From JAFDVL01 sp043736395 (lineage in GTDB: Bacteria > Acidobacteriota > Blastocatellia > RBC074), in NCBI GenBank assembly GCA_043736395.1, contig JAYTCQ010000325.1, positions 1-33,755 of the forward strand: a stretch of 33,755 nt of DNA, read 5' to 3'. This document shows, one piece after another, positions 7,926-16,142 of this stretch. Position 1 is the first letter of the stretch. Each line of letters starts with the position of its first letter. The notes beneath the pieces were generated by a model. That model was not told the origin of the DNA. It did no database searches and saw nothing but the letters and a program-made list of their open reading frames with translations. The translations under genes and the position numbers were made by a program.

Positions 7926-8438
7926 TTACTCCCACTCGCCGAGTTTAATTTTCTTCTTGATCTTACGCTTGATCAGGTCGCGTTTGAGCGGGCTGAGAAA
8001 TTCGATGAAGACTTTGCCGTCAATGTGATCTTTTTCGTGGAGCACACATCGCGCCGCCAGTCCGCCCACTTCGAAAGTAACTTCTTTGCCGTTCACATCA
8101 ATTGCCTGAACGGTCACAATCTCAGGGCGTTCAACTTCAAAATAAATTCCTGGAAAACTGAGGCAGCCTTCTTCGCTGATAATCTTGCCTTTCGTTTCGA
8201 CAATTTGTGGATTTATGACAACGATCTTATCTTGTTTGTCCTTGCCGCCGCTCACATCCATGACAAACAATTTTTTCGAGAGCGCGACCTGTGGAGCGGC
8301 TAAGCCAACACCTTTTGCTTCGTACATCGTAGCGAACATTTCATCAATAAATTTTGCTAGTTCGCCGTCAATGTTCGTGACTTCTGCGCCTTCTTTCTGC
8401 AACACAGGGTCGCCGTATTTCACAATTTTCAAGGTCAT
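7926..8438 (-). CDS. def: Peptide deformylase
   Basis: 170 residues, typical length. All three family motifs are present: GVGLAAPQ at 43-50, EGCLS at 90-94 with metal ligand Cys92, and HEKDH at 134-138 with His134 and His138 as metal ligands and Glu135 as the catalytic base. It removes the formyl group from nascent protein N-termini. A purine-rich AAGAGAAG element precedes ATG 8438. It follows the Uma2-like gene by 11 bases and precedes fmt, so formylation and deformylation genes are probably co-transcribed. Confidence 0.96.
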   Translation of the reverse strand: MTLKIVKYGDPVLQKEGAEVTNIDGELAKFIDEMFATMYEAKGVGLAAPQVALSKKLFVMDVSGGKDKQDKIVVINPQIVETKGKIISEEGCLSFPGIYFEVERPEIVTVQAIDVNGKEVTFEVGGLAARCVLHEKDHIDGKVFIEFLSPLKRDLIKRKIKKKIKLGEWE

Positions 8439-8449
8439 GTAATCTTCTC

Positions 8450-9031
8450 TTATTCGTTAATATTTACGTCGAACTTAACGCGCTGATATATTTCAGAGAC
8501 CAGCATTTTTACGCCGACAGAGGCGAACAAAACTTCCTGTTCCGGTTCGGAATAAATTTCACCCTGCCAAGCTTCACCCGCATTTTCATGGCGATATACT
8601 TCAATTTGCATTTTCTCCTGAGTAACAATCGCGTATTCACGCAATCCGCTGACCATCTGATATTCAATCATCTTTTCGCGGCGATCTATTTTCTCAGTGC
8701 TTTTAGAAAGCACTTCGACCACCAGGACAGGGTTGTGAATTACAGATTCGTTACCATCAATCTCATCACAAGCGACAACCACATCAGGGTAATAATAAAT
8801 TGCAGCACTAATTTTAACGATAATATTTTCAACAAATGCTTCGCAGTTGTCCCCGGTCATCCGATCATTGAGTAACCTGCCGAAATCCATCGCAAGACGA
8901 TTATGATTGAGCGTCCCGCCCGCCATCGCGTGAATATGTCCATCCACAAATTCATGTCGTATATTACTCGCCTCTTCTAAAGCCAAATATTCAGCTACCG
9001 TCAAGGCTGTAATTTTTTGCGCTAATCCCAT
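8450..9031 (-). CDS. Uma2-family PD-(D/E)XK nuclease-like protein (first copy)
   Basis: 193 residues. Family pattern: TVAEYLALEEAS near the start, RHEFVDGHIHAMAGGT with NHNRLAMDFGRLL, then YYYPDVVVACDE and NPVLVVEVLSKST, followed by RREKMIEYQMV. The PDVVV...VVEVLS segment is the D...ExK-like catalytic core of the Uma2 (formerly DUF820) restriction-endonuclease-like superfamily. Members are abundant in cyanobacteria, Chloroflexi and Acidobacteria and their role is largely unknown. It begins 3 bases after the aroC stop and its likely ribosome site (AGGA) lies within the end of aroC, so the genes are translationally close. A second, divergent Uma2 gene lies at 15669-16121. Confidence 0.85.
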   Translation of the reverse strand: MGLAQKITALTVAEYLALEEASNIRHEFVDGHIHAMAGGTLNHNRLAMDFGRLLNDRMTGDNCEAFVENIIVKISAAIYYYPDVVVACDEIDGNESVIHNPVLVVEVLSKSTEKIDRREKMIEYQMVSGLREYAIVTQEKMQIEVYRHENAGEAWQGEIYSEPEQEVLFASVGVKMLVSEIYQRVKFDVNINE

Positions 9032-9034
9032 GAA

Positions 9035-10201
<1,167 letters not shown>

Positions 10202-10209
10202 AAGGAATA

Positions 10210-10239
10210 AGTATAGTGACTTTTGCTATGATCCGGCAA
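10210..10239 (-). promoter_or_regulatory. Candidate promoter for aroC
   Basis: Read on the minus strand: TTGCCG (10234-10239), an 18-base spacer, then TATACT (10210-10215). The predicted start of transcription falls within a few bases of the aroC ATG at 10201. This is sequence resemblance to a sigma-70 site only. Confidence 0.35.
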
Positions 10240-10245
10240 CTAACA

Positions 10246-10274
10246 TTGAATCATTCACTCGTAACAGGCATAAT
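10246..10274 (+). promoter_or_regulatory. Candidate promoter for the aminotransferase at 10324
   Basis: TTGAAT at 10246-10251, a 17-base spacer and CATAAT at 10269-10274 resemble a sigma-70 promoter. It would give a 5' leader of roughly 40 bases containing AAGGAA at 10312-10317 before ATG 10324. It is back to back with the candidate aroC promoter. Confidence 0.4.
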
Positions 10275-10323
10275 TCACAGCTTACTTCATACGATTTATT
10301 TTTTTATTTTTAAGGAAATCTCA

Positions 10324-11526
10324 ATGTCCGTCTCTTCATTTCATCACATCGAACTCGCGCCGCCCGATCCAATCATCGGTATCACCGAAGCCTTCAACAA
10401 CGACGCTAACACTCATAAAGTTAATCTAGGCGTCGGTGTCTATCAGGACGCTGACGGGAAAATTCCTGTGCTCAAAGTCGTGCGCGAAGCTGAAGCACGT
10501 TATTACGCGGCAGAGACGACGAAAAGTTATTTGCCGATTGATGGCGTGGCAGTTTACAACAAAGAAGTGCAGAAATTATTGTTCGGCACGGATTCCGCTA
10601 TCATCGCTGAAAATCGTGCAGTGACGATTCAGGGCGTCGGCGGTACGGGATCATTGAAAGTTGGCGCGGATTTTTTGAAACGATTTTTCCCTGAATCTGA
10701 AATCTGGATCAGCAATCCGAGCTGGGAAAATCATCAACAACTTTTTGAAGCTGCGGGATTCAAGGTCAACAGCTATCCTTACTACGACGCCGAAACGCAT
10801 GGATTAAATTTTCCCGCAATGCTTGCAACCCTGCAAACATTGCCTCAAAACAGCATCGTAGTCCTGCACGCCTGCTGTCATAATCCAACCGGTGTAGACC
10901 TCAGCAATGAACAATGGCAGCTCGTTATTGATGCAGTGCAAGCCAACAATTTAATTCCCTTCCTCGATTTTGCGTATCAGGGTTTTGGTTCTGGATTAGA
11001 AGAGGATGCTTTTGCCGTCCGCGCTGTTGCAGAAGCTGGAGTGAATTGTGTGATCGCCAGTTCGTTCTCGAAATCGTTTGCGATGTACCGCGAACGCATT
11101 GGAGCGTTGACCGTTTTGACAGCAAACGCTGAAGAATCAAAGCGCGTTCTAAGTCAGCTCAAGCGCGTCATTCGCACCAATTATTCCAGCCCGCCTTCGC
11201 ATCCCGCGCAAATCGTCGCGCTAGTGCTAGGGACTCCGGAATTACGCCAGCAATGGGAATCTGAACTGACTGAAATGCGCGAAAGAATTTTTGCGATGCG
11301 TGGGAAAATTGTTGAGATGCTCCGCGAAAAAGGCGTCGAACAAGACTTCAGCTTCATCGCCAATCAACGCGGAATGTTTTCGTATTCCGGTTTATCACCC
11401 GAAGCAGTAAAGCGACTCCGCGATGAATTCAGTTTATACATCGTCGGCAGCGGACGCATCTGTTTGGCTGCGATGAATGACCACAATATCGGAAATATTT
11501 GTGCAGCGATTGCGGAAGTAATTTAA
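10324..11526 (+). CDS. Aspartate/aromatic amino acid aminotransferase (TyrB/AspC type)
   Basis: 400 residues from ATG 10324. This start is chosen over an in-frame start at 10216 because AAGGAA sits 7 bases upstream and family members begin with this segment (FHHIELAPPDPI). PLP enzyme motifs: NLGVGVYQD at 34-42, GGTGSL at 106-111, HNPTG at 186-190, DFAYQGF at 215-221, and the Schiff-base Lys250 in SSFSKSFAMYRERIG. The order and 400-residue length fit the Ia subgroup (AspC/TyrB). It transfers amino groups between glutamate and oxaloacetate or aromatic keto acids in the cytoplasm. Divergence from aroC suggests involvement in phenylalanine/tyrosine synthesis, though substrate preference cannot be fixed from sequence. 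Confidence 0.9.
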   Translation: MSVSSFHHIELAPPDPIIGITEAFNNDANTHKVNLGVGVYQDADGKIPVLKVVREAEARYYAAETTKSYLPIDGVAVYNKEVQKLLFGTDSAIIAENRAVTIQGVGGTGSLKVGADFLKRFFPESEIWISNPSWENHQQLFEAAGFKVNSYPYYDAETHGLNFPAMLATLQTLPQNSIVVLHACCHNPTGVDLSNEQWQLVIDAVQANNLIPFLDFAYQGFGSGLEEDAFAVRAVAEAGVNCVIASSFSKSFAMYRERIGALTVLTANAEESKRVLSQLKRVIRTNYSSPPSHPAQIVALVLGTPELRQQWESELTEMRERIFAMRGKIVEMLREKGVEQDFSFIANQRGMFSYSGLSPEAVKRLRDEFSLYIVGSGRICLAAMNDHNIGNICAAIAEVI

Positions 11527-11782
11527 CTTTATTAAAAAAGTTGACTATATTTGTAACTTGCAGTAATAAATAATCTCCGGCTAAAGATGGATCTCAATCC
11601 ACCATACTAATTAAGATTTATCCTGCAACAATCAACTTTCTTAGATTATTGTCCTAGCGAATTGTTGTATTGTTTTAGATAGATCGACTCCTTTATTGTT
11701 CACTGGGAAAACTTGATTTCGTGAGGCTGATTTTCGTTTTCGAGAACAGCTTCGATTATATTTTTGTTGGGATTAATGGTTG

Positions 11783-11815
11783 CAGTTGATGTGTGAATAA
11801 TTCAAGCATCAACTG
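11783..11815 (+). promoter_or_regulatory. 9-bp hairpin in the leader of the large secreted protein gene
   Basis: CAGTTGATG at 11783-11791 pairs exactly with CATCAACTG at 11807-11815 across a 15-base loop, ending 41 bases before ATG 11857. The 330-base gap 11527-11856 is AT-rich and holds no open frame I can support. Besides this hairpin I see only AGGTGA at 11845-11850, the ribosome site of the next gene, and a TTGACT at 11541 without a convincing -10. The hairpin could be a 5' UTR structure. Confidence 0.35.
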
Positions 11816-11856
11816 GGGTTTCCGCCTAATAGTTCCTCCTCAGCAGGTGAATAAAT

Positions 11857-13932
11857 ATGAATTCCTCACACACTCACACACTCGTACAAAAAATATTAGC
11901 GTATTCCTCATTGTCAAGACATAAAATCAACCTACCAAGTGGCATTCTATCGATGCTACCGTTAATTATGTTGATGGTCGTGATGGCGTGGTCAGCTCCA
12001 CAAGTTCAAGCGCAGACAAAAGTGCTGATTCTTGATTCTACGGTATCTGGTGGTGCCTCCAGTCGGGAAGCGCAAGCCGCCATCGCTTTAGGATATACAG
12101 TGGAAGTTGTTAACGCCGCAGGTTGGGCAGCAAAAACACAAGCGGACTTTTCTACCTATCGCGCCCTGATTCTTGGCGACCAAGGTTGTGGAGGCTCTAT
12201 TACTGCGGCAGAAGCGAACAAGGCTGTATGGGGGCCAGTGGTAAATGGCAACGTGATAATTATTGGGACTGATCCGGTCTTTCACGTAAGTCAGGGTGGC
12301 GGCACTTTAACCGATGGCGGGATTAAGTTTGCTGTTGATAAAGTGGGCAAAACGGGGATGTATATTACGCTGAGCTGTTATTACCACGGAGCTGCGGCAA
12401 TGACCGCTGTTCCGTTGTTGGATGCTTTCAGTCCGGGCGGATTTTCAGTCACGGGCGTAGGCTGCTTCGACAATGCGCATATTGTGGCAACACATCCTTC
12501 TTTAACGGGCATCACCGACACGACGCTATCGAATTGGAGTTGTTCAGTACACGAAGCCTTTGATAAATGGCCGCTGGATTTCCAAGTCCTTGCGATTGCA
12601 CACAACATCGGATCAGCCTATACCGCACCCGATGGTAGTATAGGCACACCTTATATTTTGGCACGTGGTGTTACAGTTATTAGTGATATTAAACTTACGC
12701 CGGAAACGGCGGAAAATCCGGTTGGCACGAGCCATACCGTGACCGCAACTGTCACGCAGGATACTCCTGCTCCCGGCACACCTGTGATCGGTAAACTTGT
12801 GACCTTTACGGTTATCAGCGGTCCCAATACTGGCGCAACAGGTACTGGCACAACGGGTGCTGCTGGTACGGCAACGTTTACCTATATCAGCAACGGAACG
12901 GTTGGCGTTGATCTTATCAAAGCGACATTTGTTGATGACGCCGGACGAACACAGACTTCTAATTTGGCTAACAAAACTTGGGTTGTTCGGGCGACACCGG
13001 AATCAGACCCTCGCAACGTTTCTGTCAGCGATCAAAAAGCGGGAGCATTCTTAGCCTTCCCTTATTACACGGCAAAATCTGGTTCCGACACGCGACTGAC
13101 AATCAGTAATACAGGCGACAAGACTGTGGCGGTTCACATGTATTTTCTTGATTCCAGTTGTAATCAGGCGGATCAAATTGTTTGCTTAACGCCCAACGCC
13201 AGCCAATCGTTTCTGGCTTCGGAGTACGATCCTGAAAACACCGGATACTTATTAGCTGTCGCCGTTTCTGACAGCCTTTCCAGTTGGGACGTCCAACCCG
13301 GCTGTCCGGTTCCCTACAACGGGCTTATCGGGAATGCTTTCGTGAAAGATGGCAGTTACAATGACACCTACGGAGCCGAAGCTTTCTGGGCACACGGTTC
13401 CGCCGCCGATATTGCCACTTGCAATACGACCGATTGGACGGCGACTTTGAAATTTAATGGCAGTTGTGGAGTCGGCGGCTATGATTATCAACCAACGCAA
13501 CACATCGCAGAAATTCAAAGCCCTAACGATTCCACGGGGCAGAAAATCATTGTTGCCGGATTGCGAGGAACTGTCGGCGGAACAATCAACGGCGCAGGGC
13601 AGGAAGGCATCGGTGTAGCCTTCAACGACGGCGAAAAACCGGGTAGCTATTCCTCTCCATTCGGAAGCGGTTGCCAACGCAGCTTTACGATTGATCCCAG
13701 GACGCCGCGTGTTCCCGGAGGCCTCGGTTCACAAGCAGGAATCAATAACAACGCTTTGATTCCATCGGGAAGAACAGGAACATTGAAGTGGAATACCAGT
13801 GGTTCGGTAGGATTAATTATGACTCCAAAACTTGGGAATAATAAGTGGTCAGGTATTCGCACACTTCACAAAACGCTCAGTACCAGAGAAAACACGCTCA
13901 CGATTCCGATCTTGAGTGTGCCTAGTTGCTAA
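11857..13932 (+). CDS. Large secreted multidomain protein (GATase-like, Ig-like and C-terminal beta domains)
   Basis: 691 residues from ATG 11857 with AGGTGA at 11845-11850. A long N-region then hydrophobic stretch 29-47 and VQAQ at about 50-53 form a signal peptide. Residues ~54-270 look like a class-I glutamine-amidotransferase/flavodoxin-like alpha/beta domain (VLILDS, ALILGDQGCGG, VIIIGTDPVFH), without an obvious Cys-His-Glu triad. Residues ~283-385 form an Ig-like (bacterial Ig) domain rich in Thr/Gly. Residues ~390-691 start with AGAFLAFPYYTAKSG and hold many cysteines, which suggests a disulfide-stabilised extracellular beta domain. No sorting motif or membrane anchor is seen at the C-terminus. 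I do not recognise a characterised homologue. A 12-bp hairpin follows the stop. Confidence 0.7.
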   Translation: MNSSHTHTLVQKILAYSSLSRHKINLPSGILSMLPLIMLMVVMAWSAPQVQAQTKVLILDSTVSGGASSREAQAAIALGYTVEVVNAAGWAAKTQADFSTYRALILGDQGCGGSITAAEANKAVWGPVVNGNVIIIGTDPVFHVSQGGGTLTDGGIKFAVDKVGKTGMYITLSCYYHGAAAMTAVPLLDAFSPGGFSVTGVGCFDNAHIVATHPSLTGITDTTLSNWSCSVHEAFDKWPLDFQVLAIAHNIGSAYTAPDGSIGTPYILARGVTVISDIKLTPETAENPVGTSHTVTATVTQDTPAPGTPVIGKLVTFTVISGPNTGATGTGTTGAAGTATFTYISNGTVGVDLIKATFVDDAGRTQTSNLANKTWVVRATPESDPRNVSVSDQKAGAFLAFPYYTAKSGSDTRLTISNTGDKTVAVHMYFLDSSCNQADQIVCLTPNASQSFLASEYDPENTGYLLAVAVSDSLSSWDVQPGCPVPYNGLIGNAFVKDGSYNDTYGAEAFWAHGSAADIATCNTTDWTATLKFNGSCGVGGYDYQPTQHIAEIQSPNDSTGQKIIVAGLRGTVGGTINGAGQEGIGVAFNDGEKPGSYSSPFGSGCQRSFTIDPRTPRVPGGLGSQAGINNNALIPSGRTGTLKWNTSGSVGLIMTPKLGNNKWSGIRTLHKTLSTRENTLTIPILSVPSC

Positions 13933-13954
13933 CAAAAGGTAATTACGAATTTAT

Positions 13955-13990
13955 GCTCCAACGTGCTTGCAAAATACGGCACGTTGGAGC
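13955..13990 (+). terminator. Hairpin after the large secreted protein gene
   Basis: A perfect 12-bp stem, 13955-13966 with 13979-13990, extendable by a G-U and an A-U pair, lies 22 bases after the stop codon. The following bases (GTGATTCTTT) hold only a short T-run, so it is a probable but weak terminator. The remainder of the gap 13991-14393 holds a CATCCTC tandem repeat and no gene I can support. Confidence 0.55.
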
Positions 13991-14200
13991 GTGATTCTTT
14001 AGCTTCAAATTCAGCAATGAAGACTTAGCTCTATTCATCTGGCTTTACTGTATATTTTGGATTTCCCTCAACTCAGCTTATTAAACAAAAACCATCTACT
14101 CGGTCTCGCTGCTTCAGCTTTTTCATTAATTGTTATCTTCGCGATTACTTTGCTCCCGAATAATCTTCCCTGCGCTAAATTCGTCACATATATTAATCTC

Positions 14201-14228
14201 CATCCTCCATCCTCCATCCTCCATCCTG
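14201..14228 (+). repeat. Tandem heptamer repeat CATCCTC, four copies
   Basis: CATCCTC is repeated at 14201, 14208 and 14215, with a fourth copy CATCCTG at 14222. Tracts of this kind are common in intergenic DNA of Acidobacteria, cyanobacteria and related genomes. Length may vary by slippage. It lies in the spacer before the BON-domain gene. Confidence 0.8.
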
Positions 14229-14393
14229 CCGGAATGTGGCCTCAATATTGCACTTCTAGTAATTATAACAACAGGCAAAAGTGCCGCGAATCTGCCGTAG
14301 CAGAAATGCATTAGAGGCATACAGCTGTGTACGTTTCAGATGCAAATTTAAACTCCGCGCTGTACTTTTACCTCACTTTTATTGGAGAGCTTT

Positions 14394-14999
14394 ATGAACC
14401 CAAATGACCGAATTGAGCAACAACGAATAATTAATAGTGATCCTTCTGTCCCTAGTGAAACCATCACAAAAACCGTGCAGCAGGGGCCACGTGAAGTCGG
14501 TCTTTCTCCTGCTACGATTATCGTCATTGCAATTCTTGCTATTCTTGCTATTGGTGTAGTTTTTTATGTGGTTAATAACAGGAATGAAAACGAAGCCGCT
14601 AATCGTGATGCAACACTAGAATCTACCCGACTGCAGGCTGAAGTGCAGGCACGAGCGCAGCAATCTGCCGCCGCTGCCGCTGCTGCACAGAAATCGCAGC
14701 CACCAGTCATCATTCAACAACCTATGGCAACACAGGCTCCTCCGGTAATTGTGCAACAGGCAGCACCCCCGACTGACACAAGAAACGTGATGGATGATTC
14801 TACGATGCAGGAATTGGCCACCAAGCGGCTGGCAGATGAATCAGATTTGAGTGCAATTTCAGTTTCAGTATTGGATGGTAAAGCAACTTTGCGAGGGACA
14901 GTTGATGCAGCTAATTTGAAATCGAAAGCAGAGAAAATTGTTAGAAGTGTTCGTGGTGTCAAATCAGTCGAGAACACAATTACGATTTCCAGCAACTAA
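14394..14999 (+). CDS. Membrane-anchored BON-domain protein
   Basis: 201 residues from ATG 14394. The upstream TTG at 14382 is rejected because GGAG at 14384-14387 is the ribosome site for 14394. A short cytoplasmic N-terminus is followed by one transmembrane segment (about residues 38-60, IIVIAILAILAIGVVFYVV), then an Ala/Gln-rich helical stretch and a Pro/Gln-rich linker. The last ~70 residues form a BON domain (STMQELATKRL, ATLRGTVDAANLKSKAEKIV, GVKSVENTI). BON domains bind membranes or ligands and occur in osmotic-stress proteins such as OsmY. It probably tethers a periplasmic BON domain to the inner membrane. A strong terminator follows. Confidence 0.85.
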   Translation: MNPNDRIEQQRIINSDPSVPSETITKTVQQGPREVGLSPATIIVIAILAILAIGVVFYVVNNRNENEAANRDATLESTRLQAEVQARAQQSAAAAAAAQKSQPPVIIQQPMATQAPPVIVQQAAPPTDTRNVMDDSTMQELATKRLADESDLSAISVSVLDGKATLRGTVDAANLKSKAEKIVRSVRGVKSVENTITISSN

Positions 15000-15090
15000 T
15001 TTTTTTGAAGTTTTGTACTGCTGGATTCAACAGACAAAATATAAAAAATGAATAACGCGAACATTTTGTTTGCGATTAGAACCGCGTTCG

Positions 15091-15130
15091 GGCAGCCGCC
15101 AATTCTTCTTAGGCGGCTGCCTTAATTTTT
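15091..15130 (+). terminator. Intrinsic terminator after the BON-domain gene
   Basis: A perfect 10-bp GC-rich stem, GGCAGCCGCC (15091-15100) with GGCGGCTGCC (15112-15121), an 11-base loop and the tail TTAATTTTT (15122-15130). This is a classical intrinsic terminator. The stretch 15131-15250 holds nothing else I can support. Confidence 0.9.
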
Positions 15131-15250
15131 CTCAGAAGATTTGAATAAGTTATATATTCTTTTTGATCAGCCTGATATACATTTTCTTCAAAACAGGCAA
15201 GCGTAAAGGAATTATTGACGTCAGGTTATATCTGTCTGGGAAGCAATAAC

Positions 15251-15672
15251 ATGATCGCGAATAAGAAAGAATATAGAATCACCAGAGCCGTAGCGAATAA
15301 ATTTTAACGAGCATTCGATAACTTCGATGCTCGCCCGGAAGCGCATCCCGATATTGATCCACGTTTTATTCCTGTCATGAAAGCTGGCATTGTCAGTGAA
15401 TTAGAAATCTCAAAAAAGACCTTAAAGATTACGAACAGCTCAGTCGTCGCGGCAAAATCAAACTCAATGAATTATCCGCTTTACCAAAAGAACTCATTCG
15501 CGGACGCATCGCAGCCGGATTAACGCAATCACAATTAGCGCAACGGCTGGGATTAAAAACACAGCAAATTCAAAAATATGAAGCGAATGATTATGCGATG
15601 GCAAGCTATACACGATTGATGGAAATCGCGCAGGCACTTCATCAGGCGGCGAGTGAAAGACAAGCCAGTTAG
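15251..15672 (+). pseudogene. Broken XRE-type helix-turn-helix (antitoxin-like) gene
   Basis: ATG 15251 opens a frame reading MIANKKEYRITRAVANKF that is stopped by TAA at 15305-15307. The same frame continues coherently after the stop (RAFDNFDARPEAHPDIDP) until about 15410. The coding sense then moves to the -1 frame and reads DLKDYEQLSRRGKIKLNEL, then GLTQSQLAQRLGLKTQQIQKYE, a typical Cro/CI helix-turn-helix, ending at TAG 15670-15672. So one nonsense change and one frameshift separate the parts. The shift lies exactly at A-AAA-AAG (15412-15418), so a lost A in the run, or programmed -1 slippage, would restore the frame. The order fits chromosomal HigA-like antitoxins. No toxin gene is seen beside it. 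It overlaps the end of the convergent Uma2 gene by two bases. Confidence 0.75.
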
Positions 15673-16121
15673 CCAAAGATTCGCTGAAAATCTACAGTAA
15701 TTCCTTCGCTTGCGACTATCTGGTTTGTATGTTTTTCTTCGCTGTCGCGTGTCGTAACAAAAATCGTATTGGTGAAAGGTTCAATCGTCCACACAGCTTT
15801 GACGCCATGCGAAATTAAGAGATCAGCTTTGATCAATAAATCTTGAATATTCTGGCTGGCGGAAATGACTTCGATCGCTAAGATCGGAGGCTCAGGATAC
15901 TTGGTGATGTCGCGTCGAAAGTTAGGCTTAATTTTTGACTTGGAGTAAACAGAAATATCCGGCGTCAACCCTTTATCAATATCTAATGTCAGCTCAGGTA
16001 AAGGCTCAATTTCAGGATTTTCCAATAGTTGCCGAATAATTTGCAAGCAAATGTAACTGTGATTCAATGATGGCATTTCTTTTTCCTCGACGCCAAGCTC
16101 TGTTTCTAGTTCTGCGATCAT
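15669..16121 (-). CDS. Uma2-family PD-(D/E)XK nuclease-like protein (second copy, short)
   Basis: 150 residues from ATG 16121, with GAGGT about 8 bases upstream. Core elements: LNHSYICLQIIRQLL, LTPDISVYSK and PPILAIEVISASQNIQDLLIKAD, which fit the PD...ExK-like core of Uma2 proteins. The C-terminal KAVWTIEPFTNTIFV strand pair is also typical. It is shorter than the first copy (193 residues) because the N-terminal helix region is reduced, and the two copies are not close paralogues. It starts 21 bases after the squalene-hopene cyclase stop codon, so it may be carried on that transcript. Function is unknown. Confidence 0.8.
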   Translation of the reverse strand: MIAELETELGVEEKEMPSLNHSYICLQIIRQLLENPEIEPLPELTLDIDKGLTPDISVYSKSKIKPNFRRDITKYPEPPILAIEVISASQNIQDLLIKADLLISHGVKAVWTIEPFTNTIFVTTRDSEEKHTNQIVASEGITVDFQRIFG

Positions 16122-16142
16122 ATTTTTACCTCATTTCGACAA

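Noticed and set aside
14057..14314. Open frame of 85 codons with one hydrophobic segment.
   Set aside because: It has no ribosome site, runs through the CATCCTC tandem repeat and resembles no family. Treated as spacer.
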